Positions 27,645 to 37,487 of a DNA stretch of 64,000 bases are shown in pieces. A model generated the notes under the pieces. That model saw only the letters and a list, made by a program, of their open reading frames with translations, was not told where the DNA came from and searched no databases. Source of the DNA: Bacillus pseudomycoides (lineage in GTDB: Bacteria; Bacillota; Bacilli; Bacillales; Bacillaceae_G); NCBI RefSeq assembly GCF_002551005.1, contig NZ_NVOY01000032.1, forward strand, positions 1-64,000, given 5' to 3'. Every line of letters begins with the position of its first letter. Position 1 is the first letter of the stretch. Both the position numbers and the translations under genes were made by a program.

Positions 27645-30600
27645 ATGGTACAACTACTAACAATTAGTTACGGCAATCAACTGCATAAATGTCATCTTAA
27701 TCCGAAAAAACGTGAATTAGTCACAATCGGAAACGAATGGTCCGATACCGTTACCTACGCGGACTTAGAAACGCGTGTAGAGGTGAAGTGGGATGGCGAA
27801 GCATGGAACATTGAGAATGAAGTTTTACATGTAAATGAACATGTGATCGTAGATATTACGAAAGAGAAACAAATGCACTTTTACTTGACGGATGCAGGAG
27901 AAGAGTATGTGTATGACATAGCGTCCAAATATAGTATTTCGTTTGGCGCAACGGATCGCGATGATGTGATGATTAAAAATATGACGGCTAACTTGTTGTT
28001 CATCCGTGAAACATTAGGAGATCGCTTTAAAATCGTTGTCAATGATGGCTATGTATATCACAACTTTTTCCGTATTACTGGTGAGGAAATGCTTGAACCA
28101 GGCGACCAGCTTTATTTTGACGGTGTAACAATCAAAGTTGGGAAAGAAGATATTCAAATATTAGCTTCATCTAAGCGTGTTACATCAAAATTAACATCTT
28201 TAATTGAAGCTGATAATCATTTTGGAGAAGAATATCCGAATTATCATCGTTCCCCGCGGATTATTTACCGTGAACCAGAGGAAAAGTTAACGATTGGAAA
28301 GCCATCGCCCCTACCATCAAAACCAAGTGAACAGCTGGCACAGATGATTGTGCCGCCGATTGTAATGATTGTGTTGACTGTAGTCGTTTCACTCTTTCAG
28401 CCGCGCGGGATTTTTATTCTCGCATCACTTGGGATGACAGTGGTAACAGTAATCGTTTCATTAACAACGTATTTAAAGAATTTAAAGAAATATAGAATTG
28501 ATACGAAAGAACGAAGCGAAAGTTATCAAAATTATTTGAAGCAGAAAACACAAGAATTATATGCCGCAAGTGAAGAACAAAGGCACGCTTTGGATTATCA
28601 CTACCCGAACATTGAACAAATTCGCGATATGGCGGTAAGCGTAGATTCGCAAATCTATGAAAAAACGATGTTCCACCATGATTTCTTAACATATCGCGTT
28701 GGATTAGGCCGCGTTGATTCTAGTTTTGAGATTCAGTTTAACGAAGAAGAGTTCACGCAAAACAAAGATGAATTAATAGAAGCTGCAAAAGACTTACGTT
28801 CGCAATATATAGGTTTAGAGAATGTACCGGTTGTGACAGATTTAGTGAACGGCCCGGTAGGTTATATCGGACAACGAAAATTAGTAATCGAACAGCTGCA
28901 AATGCTCGTTATGCAAACAGCACTGTTTCATAGTTATTATGATCTACAATTCATTACGATTTTCCCTGAAGAAGAAAAAGCAAGCTGGGAGTGGATGCGC
29001 TGGTTACCGCATGCGAGTTTGCGAGATATTAATGTTCGCGGGTTCGTTTATCATGACCGAAGCCGAGATCAAGTATTGAACAGTTTGTATCAAATCCTAA
29101 AGGAACGAAAATTAGCTTTAGAAGAGAAGGGCAATTCTCAAGAAAAAATGTATTTTGCTCCTCATTACGTTGTATTGATTACCGATGAAAAACTAATTTT
29201 AGATCATACTGTAATGGAATTCTTTAACGAAGACCCAAGTGAACTTGGGGTATCTCTTATCTTTGTAGAAGATGTGATGCAAAGCTTACCAGAACATGTG
29301 AAAACAGTTATTGATATTCGCGATGCGAAAAACGGGAACATCATCTTAGAAAAAGGTGAACTAGTGAATCGCCACTTTGCGCTCGATCACTTCCCGGATA
29401 GTTTCAACAAAGAAGAACTCTCTCGTGCATTAGCACCGCTGAATCACTTGCAAAACTTAAGAAACAGTATTCCAGAAAGTGTTACATTCCTTGAAATGTA
29501 CGGCGTTGAAAAAGTTCACGAATTAAACATCAAAGGTCGCTGGGCGAAAAACGAAACATTTAAGAGCTTAGCCGTACCGCTTGGCTTACGCGGTAAAGAT
29601 GACCTCGTAAACTTGAACTTACACGAAAAAGCGCACGGACCGCATGGATTAGTCGCAGGTACAACAGGATCTGGTAAATCAGAAATTATTCAATCGTACA
29701 TTTTATCTCTAGCGGTAAATTTCCATCCGTATGAAGTCGCATTCCTATTGATCGACTATAAGGGCGGCGGAATGGCGAACTTATTCAAGAACTTACCGCA
29801 TCTATTAGGAACAATTACGAACTTAGACGGCGCTCAAAGTATGCGTGCCCTTGCATCGATTAAAGCAGAATTACAAAAACGTCAACGCTTATTTGGCGAA
29901 CACGATGTAAACCATATTAACCAATATCAAAAATTATACAAACAAGGCAAAGCGAAAGAACCAATGCCGCACTTATTCTTAATCTCGGATGAATTCGCAG
30001 AATTAAAAGCAGAACAACCTGAATTCATGAAAGAATTAGTATCAACAGCACGTATCGGTCGTTCCCTAGGAATTCACTTAATCCTAGCAACGCAAAAACC
30101 GAGCGGGGTCGTAGATGACCAAATTTGGAGTAACTCCAAATTCAAATTAGCACTAAAAGTACAAAACACATCCGACAGTAACGAAATCTTAAAAACGCCA
30201 GACGCCGCAGAAATTACGCTGCCAGGCCGCGCGTACTTACAAGTCGGAAATAACGAAATCTACGAACTGTTCCAAAGCGCATGGAGCGGTGCCGATTATA
30301 TTGAAAACAAAGAGGACCAAGAGCAGCTAGATACAACGGTTTATGCGATTAATGAGCTTGGGCAGTATGAGATTTTGAGTGAGGATTTGAGTGGATTCGG
30401 AAATAAAACAGAAATCACAACTGTACCGACTGAACTTGATGCGGTTATCGATTATATTCATGATTACACAGAAGAAAACCGAATCGAAGCATTACCAAGA
30501 CCGTGGTTACCGCCGCTTCCAGAGAGAATATTCCTGCAAGACTTACATCCAGTAAACTTTAAGGAAGCATGGTCAGGTGAAAAGAAACCATTACAAGCAA

Positions 30601-32144
30601 CAGTTGGTTTACTAGACCAGCCTGAACTACAAGCGCAAACACCGCTTACATTAGACATAAGTAAAGACGGTCACGTTGCAGTCTACTCAAGTCCAGGATA
30701 CGGAAAATCAACTTTCTTACAAACAGTTATTATGGATGCGGTGCGTCAGCATAGTCCGGAGCATTTGCATGTGTACTTAATCGATCTTGGTACAAATGGT
30801 CTGTTACCATTAAAAGGATTACCTCATGTGGCGGATACAATTACAATTGACGAAACGGAAAAATGCTTGAAATTAGTAGAACGATTAAATCAGGAAATGA
30901 AAATTCGTAAGCGCATGTTAAGTCAATACGATGTGGCAAGTCTAGAAATGTATGAAAAGGCTAGTGGAAACAAAGTTCCAAATATCATTGTCACAATTGA
31001 TAATTACGATGCGGTAAGAGAAGCTAAATTTTATGAAGAGTTTGAAATGCTTATGATGCAAGTTGTCAGAGAAGGTGCAAGTGTAGGAATTCATGCATTG
31101 ATTAGTGCTGGAAGACAAAACGCACTACGCATTCAACTATACAATAATATTAAGTTACAACCTTGTCTGTACATGATTGATTATACTGAAGTATTAAATA
31201 TTGTAGGACGATCTGATATTAGGATCGAGGAAGTCACAGGCCGTGCAATGATAAAACTGGAACATCCTACATTATTCCAATCAGCATTACCAACAACAGC
31301 AGAAGATGAATTGCAACAAATTCAGTTGTTACAACAAGAAGCACATGAAATGGATGAAGCATGGCAAGGAGAGCGTCCAAAAGCAATTCCGATGATGCCA
31401 GAAGTAATTGATTTAATGACGTATCGTAACCATAAACAAGTGAAACAAGCATTACAATTAGGACAAATTCCAATGGGTCTGGACTTTAAAGAGGTAGAAG
31501 TCGTTGCTCATGATAGTGCAGTAAATGACCACTTAATGATTTATGGTGTAGACGATAGTATAAGAAAACAAGTCGTATCAAGTATCATCTCTCAAACGAA
31601 TAAAGACTATTTTGAAAGTGTAACGTTAGTAGACACGAGTGACTACGGATTTGTTCAATATAAAGAGAATGTGACCCATTACATCGTAGCAGAAAATGAT
31701 GTAAATACTCATCTCAAGCATTGGATGGAAACTATTCGTGAACGATCCAATGAATTATCACAAGCAAGACAAGAAGGTAGAGAAATACCAACATTTACAA
31801 AACAACTCATTATCATCGCAAACGTCGAAGAATTTAGTCGACTTGTTTACATTGAAGACGCAGCAGCAGCAACTTTAATAGATTTATCCCGTGCAGTAGG
31901 CATTTACTTTATCTTGGCTGGGCATCACGACTATATGGACCGAAATAGAGATGCATTGCCAATGAAAATGCGAAGTAAACTAACAACAGCAATCATCGCA
32001 ATGCCTCTAAACGACCAAAGCATTTTCAGTATCAAGTATGTAAGTAACGAACCGGCTTTAGGAAAAGATGAAGTATACTATTATGTAAAGGGAAATATTA
32101 CTAAACTTAAAATGCCAAGAGTAACGAACGAGGTGACTGTATGA
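27645..32144 (+). CDS. essC: T7SS FtsK/SpoIIIE-type ATPase EssC
   Basis: The motor of the secretion system, 1499 aa. It has two N-terminal FHA-like domains (about 1-190), two membrane helices (about 232-275), then ATPase modules. D1 has a good Walker A, TTGSGKS, near 671-677 and Walker B LFLISDE near 775-781. D2 has SSPGYGKST near 1014-1022. D3 (from about 1290) has only a degenerate loop. The C-terminal D2-D3 part is the region that selects substrates and varies between strains in staphylococci and listeriae. It overlaps the next gene by 4 bp (ATGA). Confidence 0.95.
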   Translation: MVQLLTISYGNQLHKCHLNPKKRELVTIGNEWSDTVTYADLETRVEVKWDGEAWNIENEVLHVNEHVIVDITKEKQMHFYLTDAGEEYVYDIASKYSISFGATDRDDVMIKNMTANLLFIRETLGDRFKIVVNDGYVYHNFFRITGEEMLEPGDQLYFDGVTIKVGKEDIQILASSKRVTSKLTSLIEADNHFGEEYPNYHRSPRIIYREPEEKLTIGKPSPLPSKPSEQLAQMIVPPIVMIVLTVVVSLFQPRGIFILASLGMTVVTVIVSLTTYLKNLKKYRIDTKERSESYQNYLKQKTQELYAASEEQRHALDYHYPNIEQIRDMAVSVDSQIYEKTMFHHDFLTYRVGLGRVDSSFEIQFNEEEFTQNKDELIEAAKDLRSQYIGLENVPVVTDLVNGPVGYIGQRKLVIEQLQMLVMQTALFHSYYDLQFITIFPEEEKASWEWMRWLPHASLRDINVRGFVYHDRSRDQVLNSLYQILKERKLALEEKGNSQEKMYFAPHYVVLITDEKLILDHTVMEFFNEDPSELGVSLIFVEDVMQSLPEHVKTVIDIRDAKNGNIILEKGELVNRHFALDHFPDSFNKEELSRALAPLNHLQNLRNSIPESVTFLEMYGVEKVHELNIKGRWAKNETFKSLAVPLGLRGKDDLVNLNLHEKAHGPHGLVAGTTGSGKSEIIQSYILSLAVNFHPYEVAFLLIDYKGGGMANLFKNLPHLLGTITNLDGAQSMRALASIKAELQKRQRLFGEHDVNHINQYQKLYKQGKAKEPMPHLFLISDEFAELKAEQPEFMKELVSTARIGRSLGIHLILATQKPSGVVDDQIWSNSKFKLALKVQNTSDSNEILKTPDAAEITLPGRAYLQVGNNEIYELFQSAWSGADYIENKEDQEQLDTTVYAINELGQYEILSEDLSGFGNKTEITTVPTELDAVIDYIHDYTEENRIEALPRPWLPPLPERIFLQDLHPVNFKEAWSGEKKPLQATVGLLDQPELQAQTPLTLDISKDGHVAVYSSPGYGKSTFLQTVIMDAVRQHSPEHLHVYLIDLGTNGLLPLKGLPHVADTITIDETEKCLKLVERLNQEMKIRKRMLSQYDVASLEMYEKASGNKVPNIIVTIDNYDAVREAKFYEEFEMLMMQVVREGASVGIHALISAGRQNALRIQLYNNIKLQPCLYMIDYTEVLNIVGRSDIRIEEVTGRAMIKLEHPTLFQSALPTTAEDELQQIQLLQQEAHEMDEAWQGERPKAIPMMPEVIDLMTYRNHKQVKQALQLGQIPMGLDFKEVEVVAHDSAVNDHLMIYGVDDSIRKQVVSSIISQTNKDYFESVTLVDTSDYGFVQYKENVTHYIVAENDVNTHLKHWMETIRERSNELSQARQEGREIPTFTKQLIIIANVEEFSRLVYIEDAAAATLIDLSRAVGIYFILAGHHDYMDRNRDALPMKMRSKLTTAIIAMPLNDQSIFSIKYVSNEPALGKDEVYYYVKGNITKLKMPRVTNEVTV

Positions 32145-32950
32145 AGAAGAAAGTAAAAATGGGCTTCATAAGTGTATTACTAGGAACATGTTTAACGCTT
32201 ACAGGATGCAAGGTTGAGTATAAGGATATTGCCAAAGCACTGGATGAAGGTGATATGAAGACTGTGATGAATGCAAGTAATGATGGGTATGCTTCTGTGT
32301 CAGTGGGCGTTTATAGAATTCTAGAGTATCCGAAGGTGGAAGAGAAGATCGATGAAGCAAGAATAGATCAAGTCACGGAAGGGATTCTTTCGATAAAGGA
32401 TCATTCATTTTATGGTGTAACATCACAGTCTAAGAGTACGTACACAGTACATTACTCTGGAGAGCATATAAGGGGTACAACGGATAAAAAAGCAGAGCGA
32501 ATATACGACACAAATATAAGTTATACAAACAAAAATATTCAGTTTTCTACACCTAATGTAGACGCATCTTTAGTTACGTTCTTTTTTACAGACTTAAAAG
32601 GTCTTGCGAAAGTTCCACCTGAAGATACAAGAAGAGGGGGGGATGAGCCTGTACTGGTTAGGTTTAAGTTTAATAAACAACAATTTGATAAAATTGTAAA
32701 ACCGAAACTACACTTGGATTATGATGAATATATATCGGCAGAACTAAAAATACAGCTAGATTCACCTAATGAACCTAATGAAATTGTGGATATGACTTTA
32801 GATATCAATTATAAAAAGAAAGTTCAGAATCAGTTGTTATCATTTGAAGATAGTTACACTGTAAGCTTTTCAGGTAAACAACATAATGATAAAGAAGGAA
32901 AAAAGGAGTATTTAGAATATAAAAATAAATTTAATGAGGGGAGAGAGTAG
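32141..32950 (+). CDS. Lipoprotein, probable immunity protein to the adjacent lipase effector
   Basis: A 269-aa lipoprotein: a KKKVK start, a hydrophobic stretch, and lipobox LTGC with the lipidated Cys at about 23. The rest is a mostly beta, polar domain with no motif I recognise. It is coupled to essC by a 4-bp overlap and sits 2 bp before the lipase effector gene. In the S. aureus TslA system a membrane-bound lipoprotein (TilA) protects cells from the lipase; position and type suggest the same role here, by inference. Confidence 0.7.
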   Translation: MKKKVKMGFISVLLGTCLTLTGCKVEYKDIAKALDEGDMKTVMNASNDGYASVSVGVYRILEYPKVEEKIDEARIDQVTEGILSIKDHSFYGVTSQSKSTYTVHYSGEHIRGTTDKKAERIYDTNISYTNKNIQFSTPNVDASLVTFFFTDLKGLAKVPPEDTRRGGDEPVLVRFKFNKQQFDKIVKPKLHLDYDEYISAELKIQLDSPNEPNEIVDMTLDINYKKKVQNQLLSFEDSYTVSFSGKQHNDKEGKKEYLEYKNKFNEGRE

Positions 32951-32952
32951 AA

Positions 32953-34437
32953 ATGGCTAAAACCGATTTGGATATAGGGAAACTAAAGTCATCTAGCAAG
33001 GGTGTTGATGATTCTAAAGACGATGTTACTAAGATTAGTACAGAAGAAGGTCAGTTAAAATTAGCGGGTACAGGAATTTATGACTATGATGAGGGGAAGA
33101 TGTCTGAAAAGGAATTATTACGTAAGTATAATGCTAAAGAACTAGATGTTGGTGTTAGCAGGCCTAGCAATCCAGAAATGGGTTTTGGCGCTTATGCTTT
33201 GCAAGATGATACTACAGGAGAAATAGTCATCTCCTTTGTTGGGACACAGCCGTCCAAAGATTATGGTGCTGACATAGGAACGGATATTGCACTAGGTTTG
33301 TATAACTCGTTTCATCTCAATTTAAAACCGGATCAAGTAGAAGAAGCTAATAAATTTTATGAACAAGTAAGAAAAGATCACCCAAATGCTAAAATTACTA
33401 TAACTGGTCATTCATTGGGTGGGGGGCTTGCAAATGATGTAGCAGTTCGTCATCGTGAGGATAACATTGAGGTATTGACATTAAATCCTGCCCCCCTTCC
33501 TGAAGACGATGTGAAAAAATATGGTAATGGATTTGATATGGAAAATATTCGGAATGTAATCAATGAGAAGGATCCGCTTCATCTAGGTGTGAAGGCAGCA
33601 GACTTTGTCATACCGGGAAGAATGTATATAATACCTAACGGTAAGGGGCATTCAGCGGCGTTTCGTAAGGAAGATTTTGATAATGGGAAGTTCATTTGGT
33701 TTCAAAAGCTTGCTAGCTATAACGATACAGGTTCGGATAATAAACTAGCTATTCAGGAACTTTGTGAGAGTGCTGGCGCTTTATATGAAGGGCTTACTGG
33801 AAAAAAATCCAATAAATATATAGAAGGACTAATAAATCATGCTGTAATGAGTTCTTCTACTATTGTTGGTCTTCTAATGGTGACTGATGCACCGTTTTTG
33901 TATTCTCAGGCGAAAAGCATGTTATCGTCAGCACAAGCGACTGCCATTCAATTTTATGAAGGCGTAATAAATGAGATTAGTAAGAGTGTAGATGCAGCAA
34001 TAGATTTGATTGAAACAAAATTAGCTACGTGTAAAGAGAAAGTGTTAGAAGTATTAAAAGCAGTCTTTAATGAAGCGATAGATGTTTTTGTGGGAGCTCT
34101 TATGGTGTATATGAACCCAGGTGAAATTCTAGCAATCGCGAGAGAAGTAGCACCATCTCTTTTTAAAGATTTTGTGGATATGTTTAAAGGTGATTTTGTC
34201 ATCGATACAAATGTTACTGCAGTCGTAGAAAACCATATAAGAAGCCATCGCCAAGCGCTTCTTAATCTCTTTATGAACGATAGTAGAAAAGGTATAGATC
34301 GTTCATTGCTTGGTGAAATTTCTAAAGACGTGAAGGAGCTAGCAAAAGATTTAAAACAATTAAATGAGGATGTTTCCTCTGCAGTTACTTCCATGATGGC
34401 AAAAGATGAAGAGTTAGGAATGGTAGCGAATTATTGA
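32953..34437 (+). CDS. T7SS lipase effector with reverse domain order (TslA-like)
   Basis: A 494-aa protein. The N-terminal 250 residues are a class 3 lipase domain: S154 in TGHSLGGG, D207 in NEKDPLH, H233 in GKGHSAAF, and the SFVGTQPS oxyanion region. The C-terminal half (about 260-494) is long helices without a catalytic motif, resembling an LXG-type targeting region. It ends KDVKELAKDLKQLNEDVSS plus a short tail. Toxin-first, targeting-last is the reverse of ordinary LXG toxins and is known for the S. aureus T7SS lipase TslA. The flanking lipoprotein, small helical and DUF4176 genes match that system too. Confidence 0.78.
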   Translation: MAKTDLDIGKLKSSSKGVDDSKDDVTKISTEEGQLKLAGTGIYDYDEGKMSEKELLRKYNAKELDVGVSRPSNPEMGFGAYALQDDTTGEIVISFVGTQPSKDYGADIGTDIALGLYNSFHLNLKPDQVEEANKFYEQVRKDHPNAKITITGHSLGGGLANDVAVRHREDNIEVLTLNPAPLPEDDVKKYGNGFDMENIRNVINEKDPLHLGVKAADFVIPGRMYIIPNGKGHSAAFRKEDFDNGKFIWFQKLASYNDTGSDNKLAIQELCESAGALYEGLTGKKSNKYIEGLINHAVMSSSTIVGLLMVTDAPFLYSQAKSMLSSAQATAIQFYEGVINEISKSVDAAIDLIETKLATCKEKVLEVLKAVFNEAIDVFVGALMVYMNPGEILAIAREVAPSLFKDFVDMFKGDFVIDTNVTAVVENHIRSHRQALLNLFMNDSRKGIDRSLLGEISKDVKELAKDLKQLNEDVSSAVTSMMAKDEELGMVANY

Positions 34438-34501
34438 TAGATTCTAAAAGTAGTTTAGAAGTTTCGGATATTTATAGAACATATAAGTAAGGAGAAATGT
34501 T

Positions 34502-34762
34502 ATGAATTTGCATTTGATTATGAATAAAGTTCATAGTACATTTTCGGATAACGGTGGACGAGATCAAATATTGGGTGTAGTGAAACAACTTGAAAATGCA
34601 GCAGCTTCTTTAACAACAGATATTAGAAATTTAGAGAGCAGCATTGATACACATATGAAAGGAAAAACACAAGAGGCATTTATGGATCGGATTCGTCAGT
34701 TAGAAAGAAAACGGCAAAAAATAGAAGAGAAAATTAACGCATTAAAAGGGACGGTTAATTAA
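34502..34762 (+). CDS. Small helical WXG100-like partner of the lipase effector
   Basis: An 86-aa, almost wholly helical protein with two predicted helices and no W-x-G motif; the turn region is DTHMKGKTQEAF. It resembles the small Lap/Tla partner proteins that pair with LXG targeting domains. It starts 64 bp after the lipase and sits 1 bp before the DUF4176 gene. I infer that it forms a complex with the helical C-terminus of the lipase. Confidence 0.7.
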   Translation: MNLHLIMNKVHSTFSDNGGRDQILGVVKQLENAAASLTTDIRNLESSIDTHMKGKTQEAFMDRIRQLERKRQKIEEKINALKGTVN

Positions 34763-34763
34763 T

Positions 34764-35102
34764 ATGAAAGATCGTATGGAGACGGTATTACCATTAGGAA
34801 GTGTAGTAAGACTAAGTTCTGATGAAAATGCAGATTACGTTATTACAACAAGAGGTGTGTTATTGGAGGATAAAACATTTTACGATTATGGAGGAGTGTT
34901 ACATCCCTTAGGTTTGACGGGAGAAACATACAAACTCTTTAACCATTCAGATATTGTACAAGTTCAATTTGAAGGATATCGAAACAAAATCGAAGGTCAA
35001 TTTGCAGCTAAATTTAAAATATGGCGTAATGAGTTTGTTGAAAAGGTAATTGAAACAAAGAAAAAAGAACAGACAGATCAAGTAGCTGAAACGAAGGAAT
35101 AA
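34764..35102 (+). CDS. DUF4176 family T7SS accessory protein
   Basis: A 112-aa protein with the DUF4176 signature: VLPLGSVVRL near the N-terminus, DYGGVLHPLGL, then FNHSDIVQVQFEGY, followed by a charged helical tail. DUF4176 proteins occur in LXG and TslA-type loci as targeting-complex partners. It immediately follows the 86-aa partner and is followed by a terminator, closing the module. Confidence 0.82.
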   Translation: MKDRMETVLPLGSVVRLSSDENADYVITTRGVLLEDKTFYDYGGVLHPLGLTGETYKLFNHSDIVQVQFEGYRNKIEGQFAAKFKIWRNEFVEKVIETKKKEQTDQVAETKE

Positions 35103-35106
35103 AAAT

Positions 35107-35152
35107 GATAAGCCTTCCTCTTTCTATATGGTGAAAGTGGAAGGCTTATCTT
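35107..35152 (+). terminator. Terminator of the lipase module
   Basis: GATAAGCCTTCC (35107-35118) pairs with GGAAGGCTTATC (35139-35150); the inner part also pairs (CTTTC with GAAAG). Confidence 0.85.
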
Positions 35153-35168
35153 AGTTTGGAGGGGCTTC

Positions 35169-35207
35169 ATGGGGTTGTTTTCGAGAGAAAGGTGTTACTT
35201 TGAATAA
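35169..35207 (+). CDS. Possible 12-codon leader frame overlapping the next gene
   Basis: ATG at 35169 follows GGAGGGG with good spacing and encodes MGLFSRERCYFE, ending at TAA 35205-35207. The stop overlaps the TTG start of the next gene by 8 bases, so translation could be coupled. It may also be the broken 5' end of a former longer gene. Confidence 0.35.
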   Translation: MGLFSRERCYFE

Positions 35208-35475
35208 AGATCAAAAAACTGTAAAAATAGAAAAAGGTTTTTTTGAAAGTACAATAGCACCTATCATTGCAGGGATTATTTTTATTTTATTAACTTTATA
35301 TAAAGTAATAGAGTTTATAATGAAATATGTTGTTATCTTAGTAATATTTGCTTCACTTGTTGCTATATTTGCTTTTATGTATCTGAAAGAATACGATGGT
35401 GTACTCGCTGCTGGATTTAGTTTAATCGCATCATTGTTCGGATATTTTATTTTTTTCAAAAAGAAAAAGGGTTAA
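35200..35475 (+). CDS. Small membrane protein, unknown
   Basis: A 91-aa protein with three hydrophobic segments (about 18-38, 42-60, 68-85) and a basic KKKKG end. TTG start with GAAAGGTG 5 nt upstream. I do not recognise a family. It lies between the lipase module and the IS remnant. A role as a membrane immunity protein is possible from position only. Confidence 0.6.
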   Translation: MNKDQKTVKIEKGFFESTIAPIIAGIIFILLTLYKVIEFIMKYVVILVIFASLVAIFAFMYLKEYDGVLAAGFSLIASLFGYFIFFKKKKG

Positions 35476-35599
35476 TTTCTAATGAAATGTATGCTATCAA
35501 ATAGGCAGCTCAATAAAAAGACCTTTCTTTAAGAATATGTGCTAAAAAGGTGACTTTCGTATTTTGGTCTTACCCCTGTGATAGTAAAAAAGTAAGTGT

Positions 35600-35787
35600 C
35601 CTTTCATTAAACAACCTTAGTTCTAAACTTAATAGGACTAAGGTTGTTTAATTTTTTTTGAATCGTTTGTTATTGTAATACCTCATATATCTTCTAATGG
35701 CTTTGAAAACTTTCTCCTTTTTATGAAACTCATTTCTATAAAAACATTCTGTCTTAAAGTGGCTAAAAAACTCTCTACACATGCATT
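35600..35787 (-). pseudogene. 3' remnant of an IS3-family transposase (orfB)
   Basis: Read on the minus strand this encodes NACVESFFSHFKTECFYRNE, then F-x-A-I-R-R-Y, then YYNNKRF, then LNNLSPIKFRTK. These are the C-terminal marks of IS3/IS150-type integrase-core transposases. Two frame changes (near the RRY/MRYYNN join and the A run) make it inactive. Its upstream part is missing. It meets essC sequence at GCATT (35783-35787), bases shared by both partners. Confidence 0.8.
35609..35658 (+). terminator. Terminator-like hairpin inside the IS remnant
   Basis: AAACAACCTTAGT (35609-35621) and ACTAAGGTTGTTT (35637-35649) form a 13-bp stem followed by AATTTTTTTT. It would stop transcription entering the headless essC from the left. 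Confidence 0.8.
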
Positions 35788-37468
35788 ACCAAGACCGTGG
35801 TTACCACCTTTAGAAGAACGTATTTACTTGCCAGAATTGCAACTCGTTAGTTTCCAACATGCATGGCAAGAAGCAAAAAGTGATTTAGAACCAATGATTG
35901 GTATTGTCGATATTCCAGAAATGCAGGCACAAGAGCCATTACAGCTTAACTTAACAAAAGAAGGACACCTAGCTGTTTTTGCGAGTCCGGGATACGGAAA
36001 ATCAACGTTCCTACAAACTATTGTAATGGGATTAGCGCGGAAACATAGTCCTGAGCATTTAAATGTGTATTTATTAGACTTTGGTACAAATGGTTTGTTA
36101 GCACTAAAAGGATTACCGCATGTTGCTGATACATTTATGGTGGATGATTTAGAAAAAATAAGCAAATTTATTAGACGTTTATCTAAAGAAATCAAGGAGC
36201 GGAAACAAAGACTGAGCAAATACGGCGTTGCTAATATGGCCATGTATGAAAAGGCAAGTGGTGAGTCAGTGCCAAATATCGTAATTACTCTAGATAATTA
36301 CGATACTGTACGTGACGGTGGATTTGGTGATGAATTCGAAAAGACAATTACACAAATTGCTCGTGAGGGTGCTAGCATCGGAATTCACTTACTAATTACT
36401 GCTGGTCGCCAAGGTGCGATGCTTATGTCACTTTTATCTAATATTAAAATGCAAATTGCACTTTACAATATTGAACAAAATGAAGCTCGTAATATTGTTG
36501 GTCGTACAAATTTAACAATTGAAGAGTTGCCAGGCCGAGGACTCGTGAAACTTGAAAATCCTGTAGTTTTCCAAACAGCATTCCCAACGATTGGACAGGA
36601 TGCTTTAGCAAATGTTGAGGCTATTCAAGCAGAGGCTAAAGCGATGGATGAAGCATGGAAAGGTGAAAGACCACTTCCAATTCCGATGGTACCAGAAGTA
36701 CTGCATTATAAAGAATTTATTGCTTGGCCGCAAACGAAGCAGCTTATTGAAAGCCGACAAATCCCATTTGCAGTTGATATGGAAGATGTACAACCTGTCG
36801 CGTTTGACCTAGAAAAAGATCAAAACATTGTTGTAATCGGGGATCAATTAGAAGTAATCGACAATTCCACGGGAATGATTCTTCAGCTTCTGCAGCGTAG
36901 CGATGCGTATGACATCGTTTTATTTGATAACAGTACAATGGGATTCAACGGAAGCAAAGATGCTGCAGCCCAGTATGTTTCAAGCCGAGAAGAGATGGAC
37001 GAGGTAACTGCCGAGCTAAGAAACGTGTGGAAAAGACGAGAAGAAGCGTTTATTGAAATGCAAAAAGAAAGCAATGGTCAGCTATCTATCCATGACTTTA
37101 AGAAACAGCTGCGTTCGATTGTAGTGGTAATAACAGATGTTCCATTTATTACGAATACTATGAGTGCAACAGTAGAAGACAGCTTAGGAGAACTTATTGA
37201 AAATGGTCACCGAATGGGTATTCACTTTATTATTTCTGGTCCAAACGGTTTATTAGGAAAAGCATATGACAAAGTGAACCAAGCTGTGAAAAAACAAAAA
37301 ACAGGTATTGTATTAACGAAAGTAGCAGATCAAATGTTGTTTGACATTTCTAATCGACCTTATAAGGAAAAGAACTTACAACCTTATGAAGGATACTTCG
37401 TACAACAGAATATGGCTGGAAAAATTAAACTGGCTGCCCACCTAGCACCAGTAGAAGTTTTCCGTTAA
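35723..37468 (+). pseudogene. Headless second EssC: D2-D3 ATPase region only
   Basis: A 581-codon frame. From ALPRPWLPPL (nt 35783) onward it is collinear with the C-terminal third of EssC at 30488-32144, including Walker A SPGYGKST and a degenerate D3. The first 20 codons are antisense IS3 DNA, with no ribosome binding site before the ATG. It therefore lacks the FHA, membrane and D1 parts and probably has no proper start. I infer a former complete essC of a second specificity, truncated by an IS-linked deletion or recombination. It remains open to 37468, so internal initiation cannot be excluded. Confidence 0.8.
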
Positions 37469-37487
37469 AAGGATGTGAAATAGCGTA

